Positions 45,062 through 57,876 of a DNA stretch of 64,000 nucleotides are shown here, piece after piece; position 1 is the stretch's first letter, and every line of letters begins with the position of its first letter. Under the pieces are notes generated by a model. That model was not told the origin of the DNA. It saw only the letters and a program-made list of their open reading frames with translations, and searched no databases. Origin of the DNA: Alnus glutinosa. Its lineage: Eukaryota > Streptophyta > Magnoliopsida > Fagales > Betulaceae. Location: contig NC_084897.1 in NCBI RefSeq assembly GCF_958979055.1, positions 26,996,628 through 27,060,627 on the forward strand, given 5' to 3'. The translations under genes and the position numbers were made by a program.

Positions 45062-48000
45062 CTAACTCATAACCCGCGCTGTGCGCGAAATTCTTTATTA
45101 TAATTTAGTTTCATAATTTAAACACATCTTCATCGTACCTTTCATTATAGGTTAAAAAATGTTTGTAAAAAATAAATTATCACACGTCTTACAATAAAAA
45201 GACAATAAAGATTAAGACCCTTAATTTTATTTTAACCCAAAAAAAGTAAAACTTTTAAAATATTTGTTCATATAAGTGTAGTTTATAACAAAAAAAAGTA
45301 TATAAAAAAAAAATAGCAAAAAGAAAATCTAAATTCAAAATATTACAGCATAGGTGCTGTACTTTTTTAATGGTCAAGATGGTGTTGTAATTTTTTTTAC
45401 AGCACCTAAGCCAAATCTTACAAAATAAAACAAAATTTTTCACTCAACATTTAATGCAATCAAATAAATCATCTCACATCACGTTTAATACTTAATCAAA
45501 TAATTTTTTTGCCTAATTTTGCTTTCAAAAGCAAAAAAAAACACTTCAAAAAAAATTTGAGTGAATCAAACCAAAAGAAGAAAAAAAAAAATCAAATATA
45601 TTAAAAAATAAGATCCTTAATTTTATTTTAATTTATATAAACTAAAACATGTTAAAATCTTTGTTATCATATCAATAGTTTCAAATGAAAAGAAGTATAA
45701 AGAAAAAGAAAAAGAAAATATTATGATTATCAAAACATTAATAAAAAAAATTAGCAGGAGTCTCTAATATTATTAGTGTGATACATATTACATTTTGATA
45801 CAAATGAAACCCATATAATTATGAACATTCTAAAAAAAAAAAATACATAACAAACTAAATAAAATGGCTGAAAATTGAGTAAATTATATAAACAAAAACA
45901 AAAACATTCCACAAAACATTCAAATGAACTAAAAATAAGACACTTAATTTTAGTTTAATCCATATAAATTAATATATGTTAAAATTTTTGTGCCCATATG
46001 AATAGTTTATAACGAAAAAGAAGTATAAAGAAAAAAAAATAGCAAGAAGAAAACATGGTTTAATCTAATTACCAAAGCATTAATAAAAAAATTACCAGGA
46101 ATCTATGATATTATTAGTGTAATACCTATTATATTTAAATACAAATAAAACCCAAGTAATTATAAACATTTTAAAAAATACCGAAAAAACTAAACAAAAT
46201 ATTTTTTTAGGAATACAAAATAAAATAAAATATTTCATTACAATGCTTAATATCTCTTTGGTGTTTCAAAAATATTTATATTCCTTTTATTCACAACAAT
46301 TAAATAAATTTTTGCCTTGTTTTGCTTTCACAAACATAAAAATACTTTCAAAAAACGGTTAAAAATGGAGTAAATCACATAAACGAAAAAAATAAAATTC
46401 TAGAAAACATAAGTCTTTATCTTAATTTAATCCATATACATTAAAAAAAAATGTTTAAATCTTTGCTCCCATAGGTATACATGGTTTAAAATGAAAAGTA
46501 TAAAGAAAAAAAATAAGAAGAATACATAGTTTAATCTAAATATCAAAGCATTAATACAAAATTAGTGGGAATCTTTGTGTGATACCTATTATATTTCAAT
46601 AAAAATAAAACGAAAATAATTCTAAACATTAGGGAAAAAAAATATAAAGAAAAATAACATTTTTTCTGAAAATCTATTCCCATAAGTAGACATGGTTGAA
46701 AACGAAAAGTATAAAGAAAAATAGCAGGAGAATATCTAGATTCTAATTATAAACATGCATAAAACACAAAGTCCTTCAACCTCCAAAAAACCAAAAAAAA
46801 AAAGAATGCAAAGTCCTTAAAAAAATAAAATAAAATAAAATAAAATTATGTACTTTAACATTCTATTCTTCTCTTGAATGTCGCTGCTGGATGCTTTTGA
46901 TTTCACAATTCAAGATGTTTCAAACCCTAAAGAGAGAGGTATAAATAACAAATCTAATAGAGTAATATGACTTTTTAGCTTACTTGTATGGTTTCTTTAA
47001 AATAAATGCATGCAATACCTATATGCATGGTCAATTATGGATAGTTAATGTCATAAGTTTTTAATTTTAAATTTTGTCTCTCTATAATTTTGGAGAGTCA
47101 TAAATTCTGAAATCATAATATTGTACATTAAAATTTTGACCTTAATGAAATCTCATATAAGGAAAATTTTTGAAATAAAATTTTGGAGAAAAAAAATAAT
47201 AATATCTGACCACTTAGAATTAATGCATGTTTTTAATTTTAATTTATTTAAAAAATCTTACAACTTAATGGGGCTATAATGACACTTAATGATATAATGT
47301 GACAAAATCCTTATTTTGGTCTCTTGAAGATTAACACCATCTTTTTTATTAAAGCACAATAAATTTATTAAAATCATGACAAAAACGGTTCAACTTTTAA
47401 AATTCACCGGTTTTTTTACTTAAAAAACCGGTCCAGTGTTTAAAAATTATGAGTTCATGCCACGTGTCATACTTATCCATTGCACAAAGAACATTGCATG
47501 AATATATAAATCACATATAATTTTATTATCAAAAGAACTATAATTTTAGTTTTAATTCATATAAATTAAAACATTTAAAATATTCTCATATGTGTAGCTT
47601 AAAATGAAGATAAATGATTATCAAAGCATTAATAGTAAGATAAATAGTAGGAATCTATGATATTGTTAGTGTGATACGTACCTATATATTATGTTTCAAT
47701 AAAAATAAAATCTATATAATTTTGAACATTAAAAAAACAAAGCATTTCAAATTTAATGCTTAATTAACTCTTTAGTGTTTTAAAATAATTTCTATTCCTT
47801 TTGTGCACAATAATCAAATAAAATTTTGCATTTTTTGGCTTTCAAAAGGAGAATAACACTTTCCAAAAATAAGTGAAAATCGTGTAAATCACATAAAAGA
47901 AAAACAAATATCCCATAAAACATTCAAATGAATTAAAACATAAGACCCTATTTTTATTTTTATTCATATAAATTAAAACATGTTAAAATCTTTGTTTCTA

Positions 48001-48315
48001 TATGTGTAGTTTATAATGAAAATAAGTTTGAAGAAGAAAAACAGCAAGAAGAAAACCATGATTTTGATTATCAAAGCATAAAATATAAAATTAGTAGGAA
48101 TTTTTTATTGTCAATGTGATACCTATTATATTTCAATCCTATATAATTCTGAACATTCGACAAAGTAAATGAAAGAAAAAAAAAAAATCAAATGAAGAAT
48201 TGCTCAACCAAAAATTTCACAAAATAAATGATATCATATTTAAATTTCAACCAAAAATATAAAATACTAAAGAAACACTTGTCTCCACAAAAGAGTTATA
48301 TTTGTATCATTAATT

Positions 48316-48346
<31 letters not shown>

Positions 48347-48494
48347 TAAATTGACCGGTTCAATTTTATTTAAAAGACCGGTTCAGTACTTAAATGACCG
48401 GTTTAATCACTAAAAAGTATGAGTTTATGCCACGTGTCACCATTCTATGCCATTCCAAAGAAGAACTCGGCTTTTATATATATATAAGATAAGA
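45062..48494 (-). mobile_element. Putative Helitron with internal degenerate long repeats
   Basis: Read on the minus strand, the segment begins TCTTATCTTATATATATATA at 48494, preceded by A. It ends with a GC-rich hairpin (CGCGCACAGCGCG), a short spacer and TTAG at 45062, followed by T. TC at the 5' end, a 3' hairpin 10-12 bases before a CTRR-like end, insertion between A and T and the lack of a TSD are all Helitron features; the canonical CTAG is TTAG here. No Rep/helicase is encoded. The interior holds about seven diverged copies of a several-hundred-bp unit, and the 5' terminal region (ACCGGT...CCACGTGTCA) is partly duplicated at about 47400-47500. Confidence 0.55.
45170..48150. repeat. Array of degenerate ~250-400 bp repeats
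   Basis: The same order of motifs recurs from starts near 45200, 45600, 45930, 46400, 46670, 47540 and 47940: AAGACCCTTAATTTTA, ATATAAATTAAAACATGTTAAA, GTTTATAATGAAAAGAAGTA, ATTATCAAAGCATTAATA, ATTAGTGTGATACCTATTAT, then ATAATTCTGAACATT. Copies differ by many substitutions and indels. The whole array is AT-rich and non-coding. Confidence 0.75.
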
Positions 48495-49090
48495 TTCTCA
48501 TTCTTGATACTTCTATATTTTGGCACTGGCTGGCTCAAGATCATCCCCTCTTTAGCCATTGGGGGTAGGGCCACCCCAAAACAGACAAATGGGTGGTCTA
48601 TTAAAACAAAAGAGAGAGAGAAGGTTTTGGTGGTGGTGGTGGCGGCGACGTGGCAGCGACAATAGATTTTAAGCTTTTAGTATTAAATTCACTTTTAATG
48701 ATGTAGATTTTAGGTCATTCATTTAAGATTATTAGAACTATTGCACCCCGTGCAAATACCTCCCGTTTCTTCCACTTGGATTTGAATTAGATGGGCATTT
48801 GTAATTTGGATCCATGTCATTTGCATGGCATTTCATCTGCTCTGTATTTCTACGAGGAAATCAAGAGTTAAAGAATCTCGATATTCAACATTATGCAAGT
48901 GAAAAAGAAGAATTTTTTTTGATTGTAATCGTTTGGAGGCATCGATCAGCTTGAAGGAGGTTTTGGCTGCTCTCATATGCTCATAAATTAAAACACGTGG
49001 CAGTATTTTAGACCGAGTTAAAAAAGAAAAAAGAAAAAAGAAAATAATTAAGTCGCATTGCTTGAAATTTCTCTCTCAATTAAATTTGAG
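48495..49090. other. Intergenic DNA
   Basis: No gene is supported. A (GGT)n/(GGC)n-like stretch lies at about 48628-48655. Confidence 0.35.
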
Positions 49091-49900
49091 TAATGCTCCG
49101 TTTGTTTCGACGTAAAATTGTTTCCGTCGTAAAATGGTTTTAGGGAAGTCATTTTTTTAGAAAATATTTTTCACCGAAAACATTTTTCGGTGTTTGGGGC
49201 GTACGGATAATTACAAATATTTTTTATATTTTTATTCAATCATATTAACCTATAAAAATTAATTTTTATTCAAAACATATAAATATTAATGTAAAATAAT
49301 ATAAAAATCACCGAAGACGAGATTTCGTCACTGACCAACAGAATTTTGGCTACTTTTACCAGATTCTGGTTACTATAGCCAAAATCCAAGATAAAGGCCT
49401 AAGTCCGGACAATTTCGTCAGAATCTGGGTTGGCCAGATTTCGGCGAAAGTGACCGGATTATGGCCAAAACTGCCAGTATCTGCCATAGAACGGCCGAAC
49501 TCCGGCATACTGGCTGGAATCTGCCAGAACCACTGGAATCCGGCCGGGATTCGGCCTTTTTGGCCAGATTTCGGCCAGATGGCCGAAATGCGACCACTTT
49601 GGTCGTCGGATTCCGTCGCCAGATTCCGACGACATTGACTTGATATTGTCGGATTTCGGTACTGGCAAGATTTCGATGATGGTCGACTGTGTCGTTTAAA
49701 ATGAGTCGAATGCGTCTGGTGTCTTCAGAAAATGATTTACGCTTTTAAAAAGCGTAAATCGTTTTCCGAAATTTACTAAATATTTTTGGTCAAACATAAA
49801 TCATTTTCCGATTAACTATTATTTTCGCTCCTATCAAACACCGAAAAATACCGAAATTATTTTTCAAAAATCACTATACGCCGAAACAAACGAAGCATAA
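49091..49900. mobile_element. PIF/Harbinger-like TIR element, copy 2
   Basis: The element is 49094-49897 (804 bp). It starts TGCTCCGTTTGTTTCGACGT, ends with the inverse of TGCTTCGTTTGTTTCGGCGT, and is flanked by TAA on both sides. It is co-linear with copy 1 at 27999-29040, including the palindrome at about 49727-49767 (18 of 20 arm pairs retained). Its core is shorter and much less regular, with CCGG units eroded to TCGG and CCGA forms. It is therefore an older or more decayed copy. Confidence 0.8.
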
Positions 49901-51753
49901 AACAGAAAAGTAGGCAGGGCATTGCATATTTAGAGTTGAGAGGCAATACGCAAGAGTTAATTTCCCCATTTAGAAGGAAAAGAGTGGTTAATGGGCCATC
50001 ATTTTAGACAGCTCTAACCAACCCCATACTACTAATTTCAAACAAGAAACAGTAGAAAATATACATACATTGATTAACATCCTAATTAATCATGTTGAAA
50101 GTCAGCATGTATCCGTTCGTTCATTCATTCATTCAAGCACATTTTTTAAATACTTATTTCAACGTCGGGGTTGGTAAGCGTAGCGATATACGATCAAGAT
50201 GGTTAGCCCCTTTACTTTTAAGTCATAACCAATATTCTTTTTTTTTTTATTTTTTTTTTATTTTTTTTGAGAATAAGTCATAACCAATATTCTAATTAAC
50301 ATCACTCCATCACTATTTCTTTACTCAATTATGCCTTTCTGTCACCACTAGCTCACTCATTCATGCTTGTTTGCGATCATAATATTAATTAAGATTCTAT
50401 TTAAAATATACATTATTAACATATAATAATTAATAATTAAGCCATTTAATTTCATTGTTCAAGAGGAGGAATTGGTCGTGGCCGGCTAGAGTACTAGTTT
50501 AACTAATTAAAGAGTACTAAAGAGAATGGGCAGAGATGGTTTGGCTTTTAAAGCTATTTACTTATAAGCTGGACTCGGCTATCACGTTTTCAAGCATACG
50601 TGCATTACTCTCACTCTCACTTAATTGGTTTTTGTCTCCCCGTTTCAATTTCCCAATTACTTGCTTTAGCTTAATTCTACAATTATCAATATAAGTCAAA
50701 TTACCTACGTAGCGTGCCACCCGGCCAGATTCCATACAAGATGCCTGACTGGACCAACACAAGTAAAACCAAATCGAAGTTGACTACGGAGGCTTTTCCG
50801 TTAAGGATCCTCCATCCATCTCCGTTTCATCCGAATCAAAATTAAATCCTCTTCATTTGTATTTGAAGAGCAATGGGCATGAGCCATTTTATGATCGATC
50901 GATCTTGATGAAATTTTATAAATTTAATAGCGTATATGTTGCTACTTTTTTTAAAATTTTAAATGACATGATAATATGTTTAAGTGATGTGGTATCATAT
51001 ATGTACACCATTAAATATTTCCAACCAATCATCGATCAAAGAGATAAACCTCAAGCCAATCCAGACGATCGACGAGTGCGCGCAGATAAAACTATTGATT
51101 CAAAGTCATCGACTTTCAAACCATTATCTAAAGGATGTTATTGTTAACAATTGTCTCTTTCAATCTATATATGATTAATTGGGAAATTTCAATTAACCAC
51201 TAAATTTGGATAAAGTCCAAAGTTGTATCAATTGATTCATGCATGCTGGCTCTTCTTCGGGTAGTTGTTTGAACCGATTGACGGAGATATGGTTTAAACA
51301 GTGCATAGGTAATCGTGAACCGTTGAGATAAGCCAAAGATTTTTAATTTACCGAACCAAAAAGGGTACAATTTGTAAACCAATAATAATATTATATTAGT
51401 AGCAGCACCGAACAATTTTGGACGCAACGCTATATTTTCAAAGGTGGGATCGTTGAGGAAGAATATCGACTATCGAGTGAAGTTATATATATATATATAT
51501 ATATATAGTAATTGACAATTCTTAACATCTGATTCAATTCATATCAAAATAAGAAGAGCTGAAGTGCAAGAAAGATATTTAGTTTTCTTAAGCAATAAGC
51601 ATGTAATATATTGACGACTTGCCCCAACGTACTCCCATTAATATACGTTTATATTAACATCCAAAATTTCATTGGTAATGCAGTTTCATAGATACACGTA
51701 CAATAATTTACACAAGCTTGAACTATCACGTTCGGTTAATCGACTTATATTTG

Positions 51754-51933
51754 AGTAATGTTACTCTTCACGTTTAGTTATCACACCAATTTTATATAGG
51801 TTAATGTAGCGTATTTTAAATAATTTTTTTAAAAAAAATAAAATGAAATGAAAGTTAGGTAAAACACCGGCCAGTCTTATCGGTCAATATAAAATGAGTA
51901 TGATAATAGCTAGACGTGAAGAGTAGCATTACT
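51754..51933. mobile_element. 180-bp MITE with AGTAATG(T/C)TACTCTTCACG ends
   Basis: The first 24 bases (AGTAATGTTACTCTTCACGT...) pair with the last 24 (...ACGTGAAGAGTAGCATTACT) with two mismatches. The segment is short, AT-rich and non-coding. No clear TSD was found, so the superfamily is not assigned. Confidence 0.75.
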
Positions 51934-52513
51934 TCTTATATTAAATTTGTGGAAAAATTGTTAAATTGATTCGTAGGGTTTGATCGACAAATAGCTCTGT
52001 AGGGTTTAAAAAGTCATCACAAATCACATTCTGTGTTCTACTTATGTGAATTTTTTTCATTTGTTTATCTTAAAAAAAACAAAAATTAAAAATAAAACAC
52101 AAATAATATATACAAGTAAAAACAAACTGAACAATATTGACCGCGAGCATGGAGTGGTTGGGCCGTGGGATGGTCCAATGATAGTGCTATATAAATTAAA
52201 AATAATTAATTCCTTGTTAATTGTGTAGACTAGTCTCGTAGTGAAAAATAGATATGTAGGTTTTAATTAACCTCGAAAATTAATTCCATGTAAGAAAAGT
52301 GCTTCACTCGAGGCTCCGATTTCCTCGTGTATTTTAATCTACCTAATTGATCTCATTTATATAAATAGTTGTTCATGTTAATTAGGCAGTACTCTGTAGT
52401 CTGTAGGGTGGATCGATCCATGGTGCTTTCACTGTAGCTTCAATCAATCAATCTTTTTTCTTTTTTTTTTTTAATTTTTTAATTTTGAAATCAGCTTCAA
52501 TCTTTTTGGTTGG

Positions 52514-52550
<37 letters not shown>

Positions 52551-52877
52551 CTCTAAGTTAACCATGCACACACCAATCGCCTACCCTAACTATACGTTGG
52601 TCCCCAAATCACTATACTGCGCGCGTACGTACTACTAGCTATGCGTACCCTGCTAATTTGCCAGTGAAACGTGTAAATAAGGGGAGTTTATAAATCATAT
52701 CAATTTCAAATATTTAGATGGATTTAATTAAGTCTTAAAATTAAAATTAAATCAAGTTTATAGATAAAATAAATAATTAAATAAATACATGTCAATTGAT
52801 CCAGATTTTTGCACGAGACGCTTGCAAAATAAAAGAAAAGTCAATCGGCCGGAGCGACGCTGCCAAGGCTAAGTTTG

Positions 52878-52879
<2 letters not shown>

Positions 52880-52917
<38 letters not shown>
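52880..52917. repeat. (AT)n microsatellite
   Basis: About 19 uninterrupted dinucleotides, one of three long AT tracts upstream of HMG-CoA reductase. Confidence 0.9.
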
Positions 52918-52925
<8 letters not shown>

Positions 52926-53153
52926 AATTAAAAAAAAAAGAAAAAAAAAAGAAGCTCCAATACTGACGAAGAGAATATATAGACAATAAGTAGTACTCCA
53001 ACATTAATTTTTTTGGTCTTAGTCAATCGGTTATCGTAATTACAAGTGTAATAATAAATACATGTTATTTTACCCACTTTTTATAGCCTTTTATAGGACC
53101 AATTGGTAGAGCGCGGGAAAGGTCAAAAGTCATAGCCCTGTTAGGAGAGGAGA

Positions 53154-53274
53154 CACGTGCGGAAAAAAAATAAAAGCGCAGGGCACATGGCACGTGTGGA
53201 GACAGGTCGTCCAGCGCCCTAACCTCCTTGCCTCGTTGCCACTCTCGGAGTCTCCCTGCCCCCAGCTATATAAA
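53154..53274 (+). promoter_or_regulatory. Core promoter of HMG-CoA reductase: two G-boxes and a TATA box
   Basis: CACGTG occurs at 53154-53159 and 53191-53196. A TATATAAA box lies at 53267-53274, about 150 bases before the ATG at 53424, leaving a plausible leader of about 120 bases. G-boxes bind bZIP and bHLH factors, including those of light and jasmonate signalling. Their action on this gene is inferred from position only. Confidence 0.65.
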
Positions 53275-53423
53275 AGCTGGCAAACCTCCCCCATTTCCTT
53301 TCAAGTTTCAAACAATAAACAATAGACAACAATTCCCATTGTCCACCAACACAACAACTTCCGCTAGATCTGTACCTACGCACTAAAAGTAAATATATAG
53401 TCCCGTCCGGCGCCGGTGCTGAC

Positions 53424-56400
53424 ATGGATATTCGCCGGCCACCCAGCAAGGCCATGCGTTCTGGCAAAGCCGGCGAACCTTTCAAATCCTACCAGAACTA
53501 CAGTAACAACATGAAGCAGCAGCAGCAGAATCTGAAAGCATCATCGGATGCAGTACTACTACTCCGAGTGCCCCTTTACATCACCAATGGAATCTTTTTC
53601 ACGCTATTCTTCTCGGCGGCCTACTTCCTCCTCCACAGATGGCGTGAAAAGATCCGCACCTCCGCTCCTCTCCACATCCTCTCCCTCTCCGATATTGCCG
53701 CCATCGTCTCCCTCATCGCTTCCTTCATCTATCTCCTCGGCTTCTTCGGCATCGGTTTCCTTCTTTCCATCATCCCACGTGCTTCGCATGACCACGAAGA
53801 CGCTTGGGATGTCCATAACAATGATCATCTCATTGCCAAAGAAGACAGCCGTCCCCCGGGCCCTTGCGCCGCTGCCATTGACTACTCCCTCGTCCCTCCA
53901 GTGCTGCCATGCACTAATGGCAGTAGTAATGCTGCTGCTCCATTGCCCTTGTCCCAGGACGACGAGGAGATCATCAAGTCGGTGGTGTCCGGGTCCACTC
54001 CTTCGTACTCGCTGGAGGCCAAGCTCGGGGACTGCAGGAGAGCGGCGGCGATCCGAAGAGAGGCCCTGCAGAGGAGTTCCGGGAGATCCCTGGAGGGGCT
54101 GCCCTTGGAAGGCTTCGACTACGACTCCATACTGGGGCAGTGCTGTGAGATGCCCGTTGGGTACGTGCAGATCCCCGTGGGGGTAGCGGGTCCGCTGTTT
54201 CTGGACGGAAAGGAGTACACCGTGCCCATGGCCACCACGGAGGGCTGCCTCGTGGCCAGCACCAACAGGGGATGCAAGGCCATCTACGCCTCCGGTGGGG
54301 CCACCACCGTCTTGCTCAGGGATGGGATGACCAGAGCTCCCGTTGTGAGGTTCAGTTCCGCCAGCAGAGCCGCCGAGCTCAAGTTCTTCTTGGAGGATCC
54401 TCTCAATTTTGAATCCCTCTCTCTCGTTTTCAACCGGTAATTAACATGCACGCACTGTCCTTCTTTTTACTTACTACCTAGTGTCCCTTGTTGCTTTTTT
54501 ACTTAGTATGGTTTTTTAATATATATATCCTCCTCTACTTCTTCGATCTTCTTCTAGCTTCTTTTCCACTTGATAGATCTTGTTTTCCTTTCTTTTCTTT
54601 CTTTGACATTGATCAATATTTTTAAACACAATCGAGGTGGAGAGCAATTATTTAATTTGTTCGTATTTTCTTCAAATTAAGGATAGATGACAAACTTTTC
54701 TTTTATCTCAAATATTTTGTGGGCTCTTCTGCTCTGTTGCATGCAGTTTACATCTTCGTGATTATTCGAGCAGTGCTAAACACGTTGCTGGTACTAGCAG
54801 AAAGAAAAATATACAAAAGTTAATAAGAAATGTTTTTCTGGAAGAAAATCTGGTGATGATAGCATGTCGGATTAATTTCATATATATATATATATATATA
54901 TATACACTTTTTGTTTACGTGGAACGCTATTAATTAATTTGAGGATTAATTCTGTCAAGCTACTATAATTACTAAAAAAGTTAATTCGTCAGATCTACCA
55001 ATTCTCCCCCTTTTTTCTTTATCTACTAATTAATTAATATATATTATTACTATGTGTTGAAATTAATTATTCTGTTTCTTTTTTTTTTTTTGTAAATATT
55101 CTTGAATGTTTTAACTAACCAATTAAGAGGCAATATATATATATATATAGCAAGTAAATATTTTTTGTTTGGTAAACGGACGTGCAGATCAAGCAGATTT
55201 GGAAAGTTACAATACATAAAATGCGCAATAGCCGGAAAGAATCTTTACATGAGGTTCAGCTGCAGCACTGGGGATGCCATGGGGATGAACATGGTCTCCA
55301 AAGGCGTCCAAAACGTCCTCGATTTTCTACAAGACGACTTCCCTGACATGGATGTCATTGGCATCTCCGGTAAACAGCCCCCGGACCCTTGTTTTCTCCT
55401 TAATTTCCTCAATTTTCTTACATGATCAGCCTTTCCTTTCAAAGATTTCGAGGACGGTGCCTCATCATATCTCTATCTCTAATTAAGTACTGGCTTTGGT
55501 TCATTACATGCATGCATGTGTAATTAGTGGCTATTAATTATTTGATTCTATCTGTACGTGTTTTCAAATGCACAGGAAATTTCTGTTCAGACAAGAAACC
55601 GGCAGCCGTAAATTGGATCGAAGGGCGTGGGAAGTCTGTGGTTTGCGAGGCAATCATCAAGGAAGAGGTGGTGAGGAAGGTATTAAAGACCAACGTAGCT
55701 GCCCTGGTGGAGCTTAACATGCTCAAAAACCTAACGGGGTCTGCCGTGGCCGGTGTTCTAGGCGGGTTCAACGCCCATGCAAGCAATATTGTCTCTGCAA
55801 TCTACATAGCCACTGGCCAGGATCCTGCCCAGAATGTGGAGAGCTCCCACTGCATCACCATGATGGAAGCTGTTAACGATGGAAAGGACCTCCATATCTC
55901 TGTAACCATGCCTTCCATTGAGGTACGTACATGCAACTTAATGGTTTTTACTGCTGAATTTTACTATTCTTAAATTATATGATCAAAGTTCAAAGAATGA
56001 TCTGCATGTACCCATATGTGATGTACGTGTTACAATATCCATCAGTAAAAAAATTTACTGGAGATCGATCGAAATGCATGCATCCTGTCTCTTTAAGAAA
56101 TATTTTCCACTGCATGACAAGGAGACAGGTGCAATGGTAAGTTACAGAAGCCATGACCCTTCTGAATATCAGTCAGTCCATTATATACTAATAAATGGCC
56201 CCAACTCTGTCATGTTGCGTAGGTTAACTGGATCTCCGCTGTTCTCGAGTGTTCTCAAAATAATTAAATAAATTTCATTTGTATTTGAAGTGTTTTATAT
56301 AAAGACTAATTAATATATTATTTTATCTTTCAGGTGGGCACAGTTGGAGGTGGGACCCAACTTGCATCTCAGTCAGCTTGCCTAAACCTACTTGATGTGA

Positions 56401-56576
56401 AGGGTGCAAACAGAGATTCCCCAGGCTCAAACTCAAGGCTGTTAGCCACCATTGTAGCTGGTTCTGTCCTAGCTGGAGAGCTTTCCCTCATGTCTGCACT
56501 TGCAGCCGGGCAGCTTGTTAAGAGCCACTTGAAGTACAATAGATCTTCCAAGGATATGTCCAAAATATCCCCATAA
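53424..56576 (+). CDS. HMGR: 3-hydroxy-3-methylglutaryl-CoA reductase (HMGR)
   Basis: Four exons, 53424-54436, 55188-55369, 55576-55922 and 56334-56576, encode 594 residues. HMGR reduces HMG-CoA to mevalonate with two NADPH at the ER, the committed step of the cytosolic isoprenoid pathway. The plant layout is clear: a variable N-terminus with a basic RRPPSK and a Gln run, two membrane helices (about residues 44-70 and 84-117), a variable linker, and the catalytic domain. Catalytic motifs seen are TTEGCLVAS (Glu), DKKPAAVNW (Lys), ATGQD (Asp) and the C-terminal SHLKYNRS with the catalytic His. The NADPH-binding DAMGMNM and GTVGGGTQ are intact. The Ser of HLKYNRS is the known SnRK1 phosphorylation site. 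Four exons with these boundaries are usual for plant HMGR genes. All active-site residues are present, so the enzyme should be functional. Confidence 0.97.
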
Positions 56577-57876
56577 GGGAAATTAAGCCGATACTCCCTT
56601 CCTTAGTAAGTACTGAAGATAATACAATATATATTGCCCCGAAAACAAAAAGAAATGAAGGAAGAAAAAAAGTAAAGGATACCGTAGAAATAATAAATTC
56701 TCAATGAAGACAATGGGGGTAAGGGGAGAGAACATGGTGCTTGCTGGGCATGCGTTGGAGGGGAAGAAAAAAAAAGGCTCTCCTTCTATACATGGTAACC
56801 ACGTGAGGCATGGTTCTCTTTCCAAGATATATAAATAGCCTGCAATTTGTGAAAAATGAAAATTGTGGGGACTGCATGGGATTAGCTGCAGCACCGTGTG
56901 TGTGTGAGTTTTTTTTTCTTGTTGTTGTTGTTGTTGTTGTTGGCTTCCTCTCCTTGTTTGTTTCATAGACATGTAACTTGCTTGGACCAAGAGGATCTAA
57001 TAATATGTACTTAGGTCGATCAGTAGGTGGCTGTAATCTTCTTTTCTTTTTGTTTTCTTTAGTAATAAGATGGATATTGTAAGCTCCGGTGATCACAAAA
57101 TTGCTGTAACATATCTTCTTCTTATAACCCTTTTAATGGCTTATGTATTTTTATATGTAAAATAGCTAACCAAAAACTATTTTTTCTATTTTAACTAATT
57201 AGTTAAATTATTTGCCATGAAGTCAACAAAATTTTTGTTCTTATATGAGGTGGTTCACATGATTGCAACCTTAAAATGGTAAACATAGATTTTGTCATAT
57301 AGACATACCCTAAAATATAATTTTTCATATTCGAAGATATATTAGAATATTGCTATAGCGTAAATGAGTTTTAGTGAGAAAGAGAGAAGGGAGGAGAGAG
57401 TGAAAGAAAAATAAATAAATAAAAAAGAGATGTAGGTGTGAATAGTGTACGTAATTCCACATATAGAGTTACACTATTCACACATGCATTTTGCATTTAA
57501 TTTGCATAATTAAATGGATTGACTTTTTTTTAATAAACTGGTTAGCCATTTTAACCTAAAAATAAAAATAGCTAAGCCACTAGAAATGCTTTAAATTTTT
57601 ATGTCCAAGCAATTAATATATAGCTCCTTGCATGCCCTAGCTTGAATGGCATGGAAAATCCATGTACTTATATCTAGCAACTACTTGATTTCCGCTTGAT
57701 CTGTGACGTCCATACCTCTAGCTACCGACGGCTCTACCATCAATCCATCATGTATGTTAATTATCAGCTGGCTGTTTCTTTTGTGGTTACGTGCTAATTA
57801 ATGTGCTATTATTAATTTTTTATTCAACCCCTGTGGAAGAAGAGAGATCTAGATATATACGGGTTGGAACTTGACA
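56577..57876. other. HMGR 3' UTR and intergenic DNA
   Basis: The first ~500 bases probably hold the 3' UTR, with a (GTT)n run at about 56922-56941. AT-rich spacer follows. The minus-strand ORFs at 56583-57096 overlap in two frames, are antisense to the UTR and have no known domain. Confidence 0.45.

Larger units (their letters stand above)
49901..53140. other. Long AT-rich intergenic region upstream of HMG-CoA reductase
   Basis: No gene is supported across about 3.2 kb. It contains one MITE (51754-51933) and (AT)n microsatellites at about 51487-51508, 52518-52547 and 52880-52917. The ORFs here are short and without domains. Confidence 0.45.

Noticed and set aside
53548-54186. 212-codon plus-strand ORF inside HMGR exon 1
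   Set aside because: It is a shadow frame of the HMGR coding sequence, Ser/Pro/Arg-rich because of codon bias in the true frame.
56583-57096. Minus-strand ORFs of 131-135 codons after HMGR
   Set aside because: They are antisense to the HMGR 3' UTR and built on CAA/ACC repeats. No homology is recognisable.
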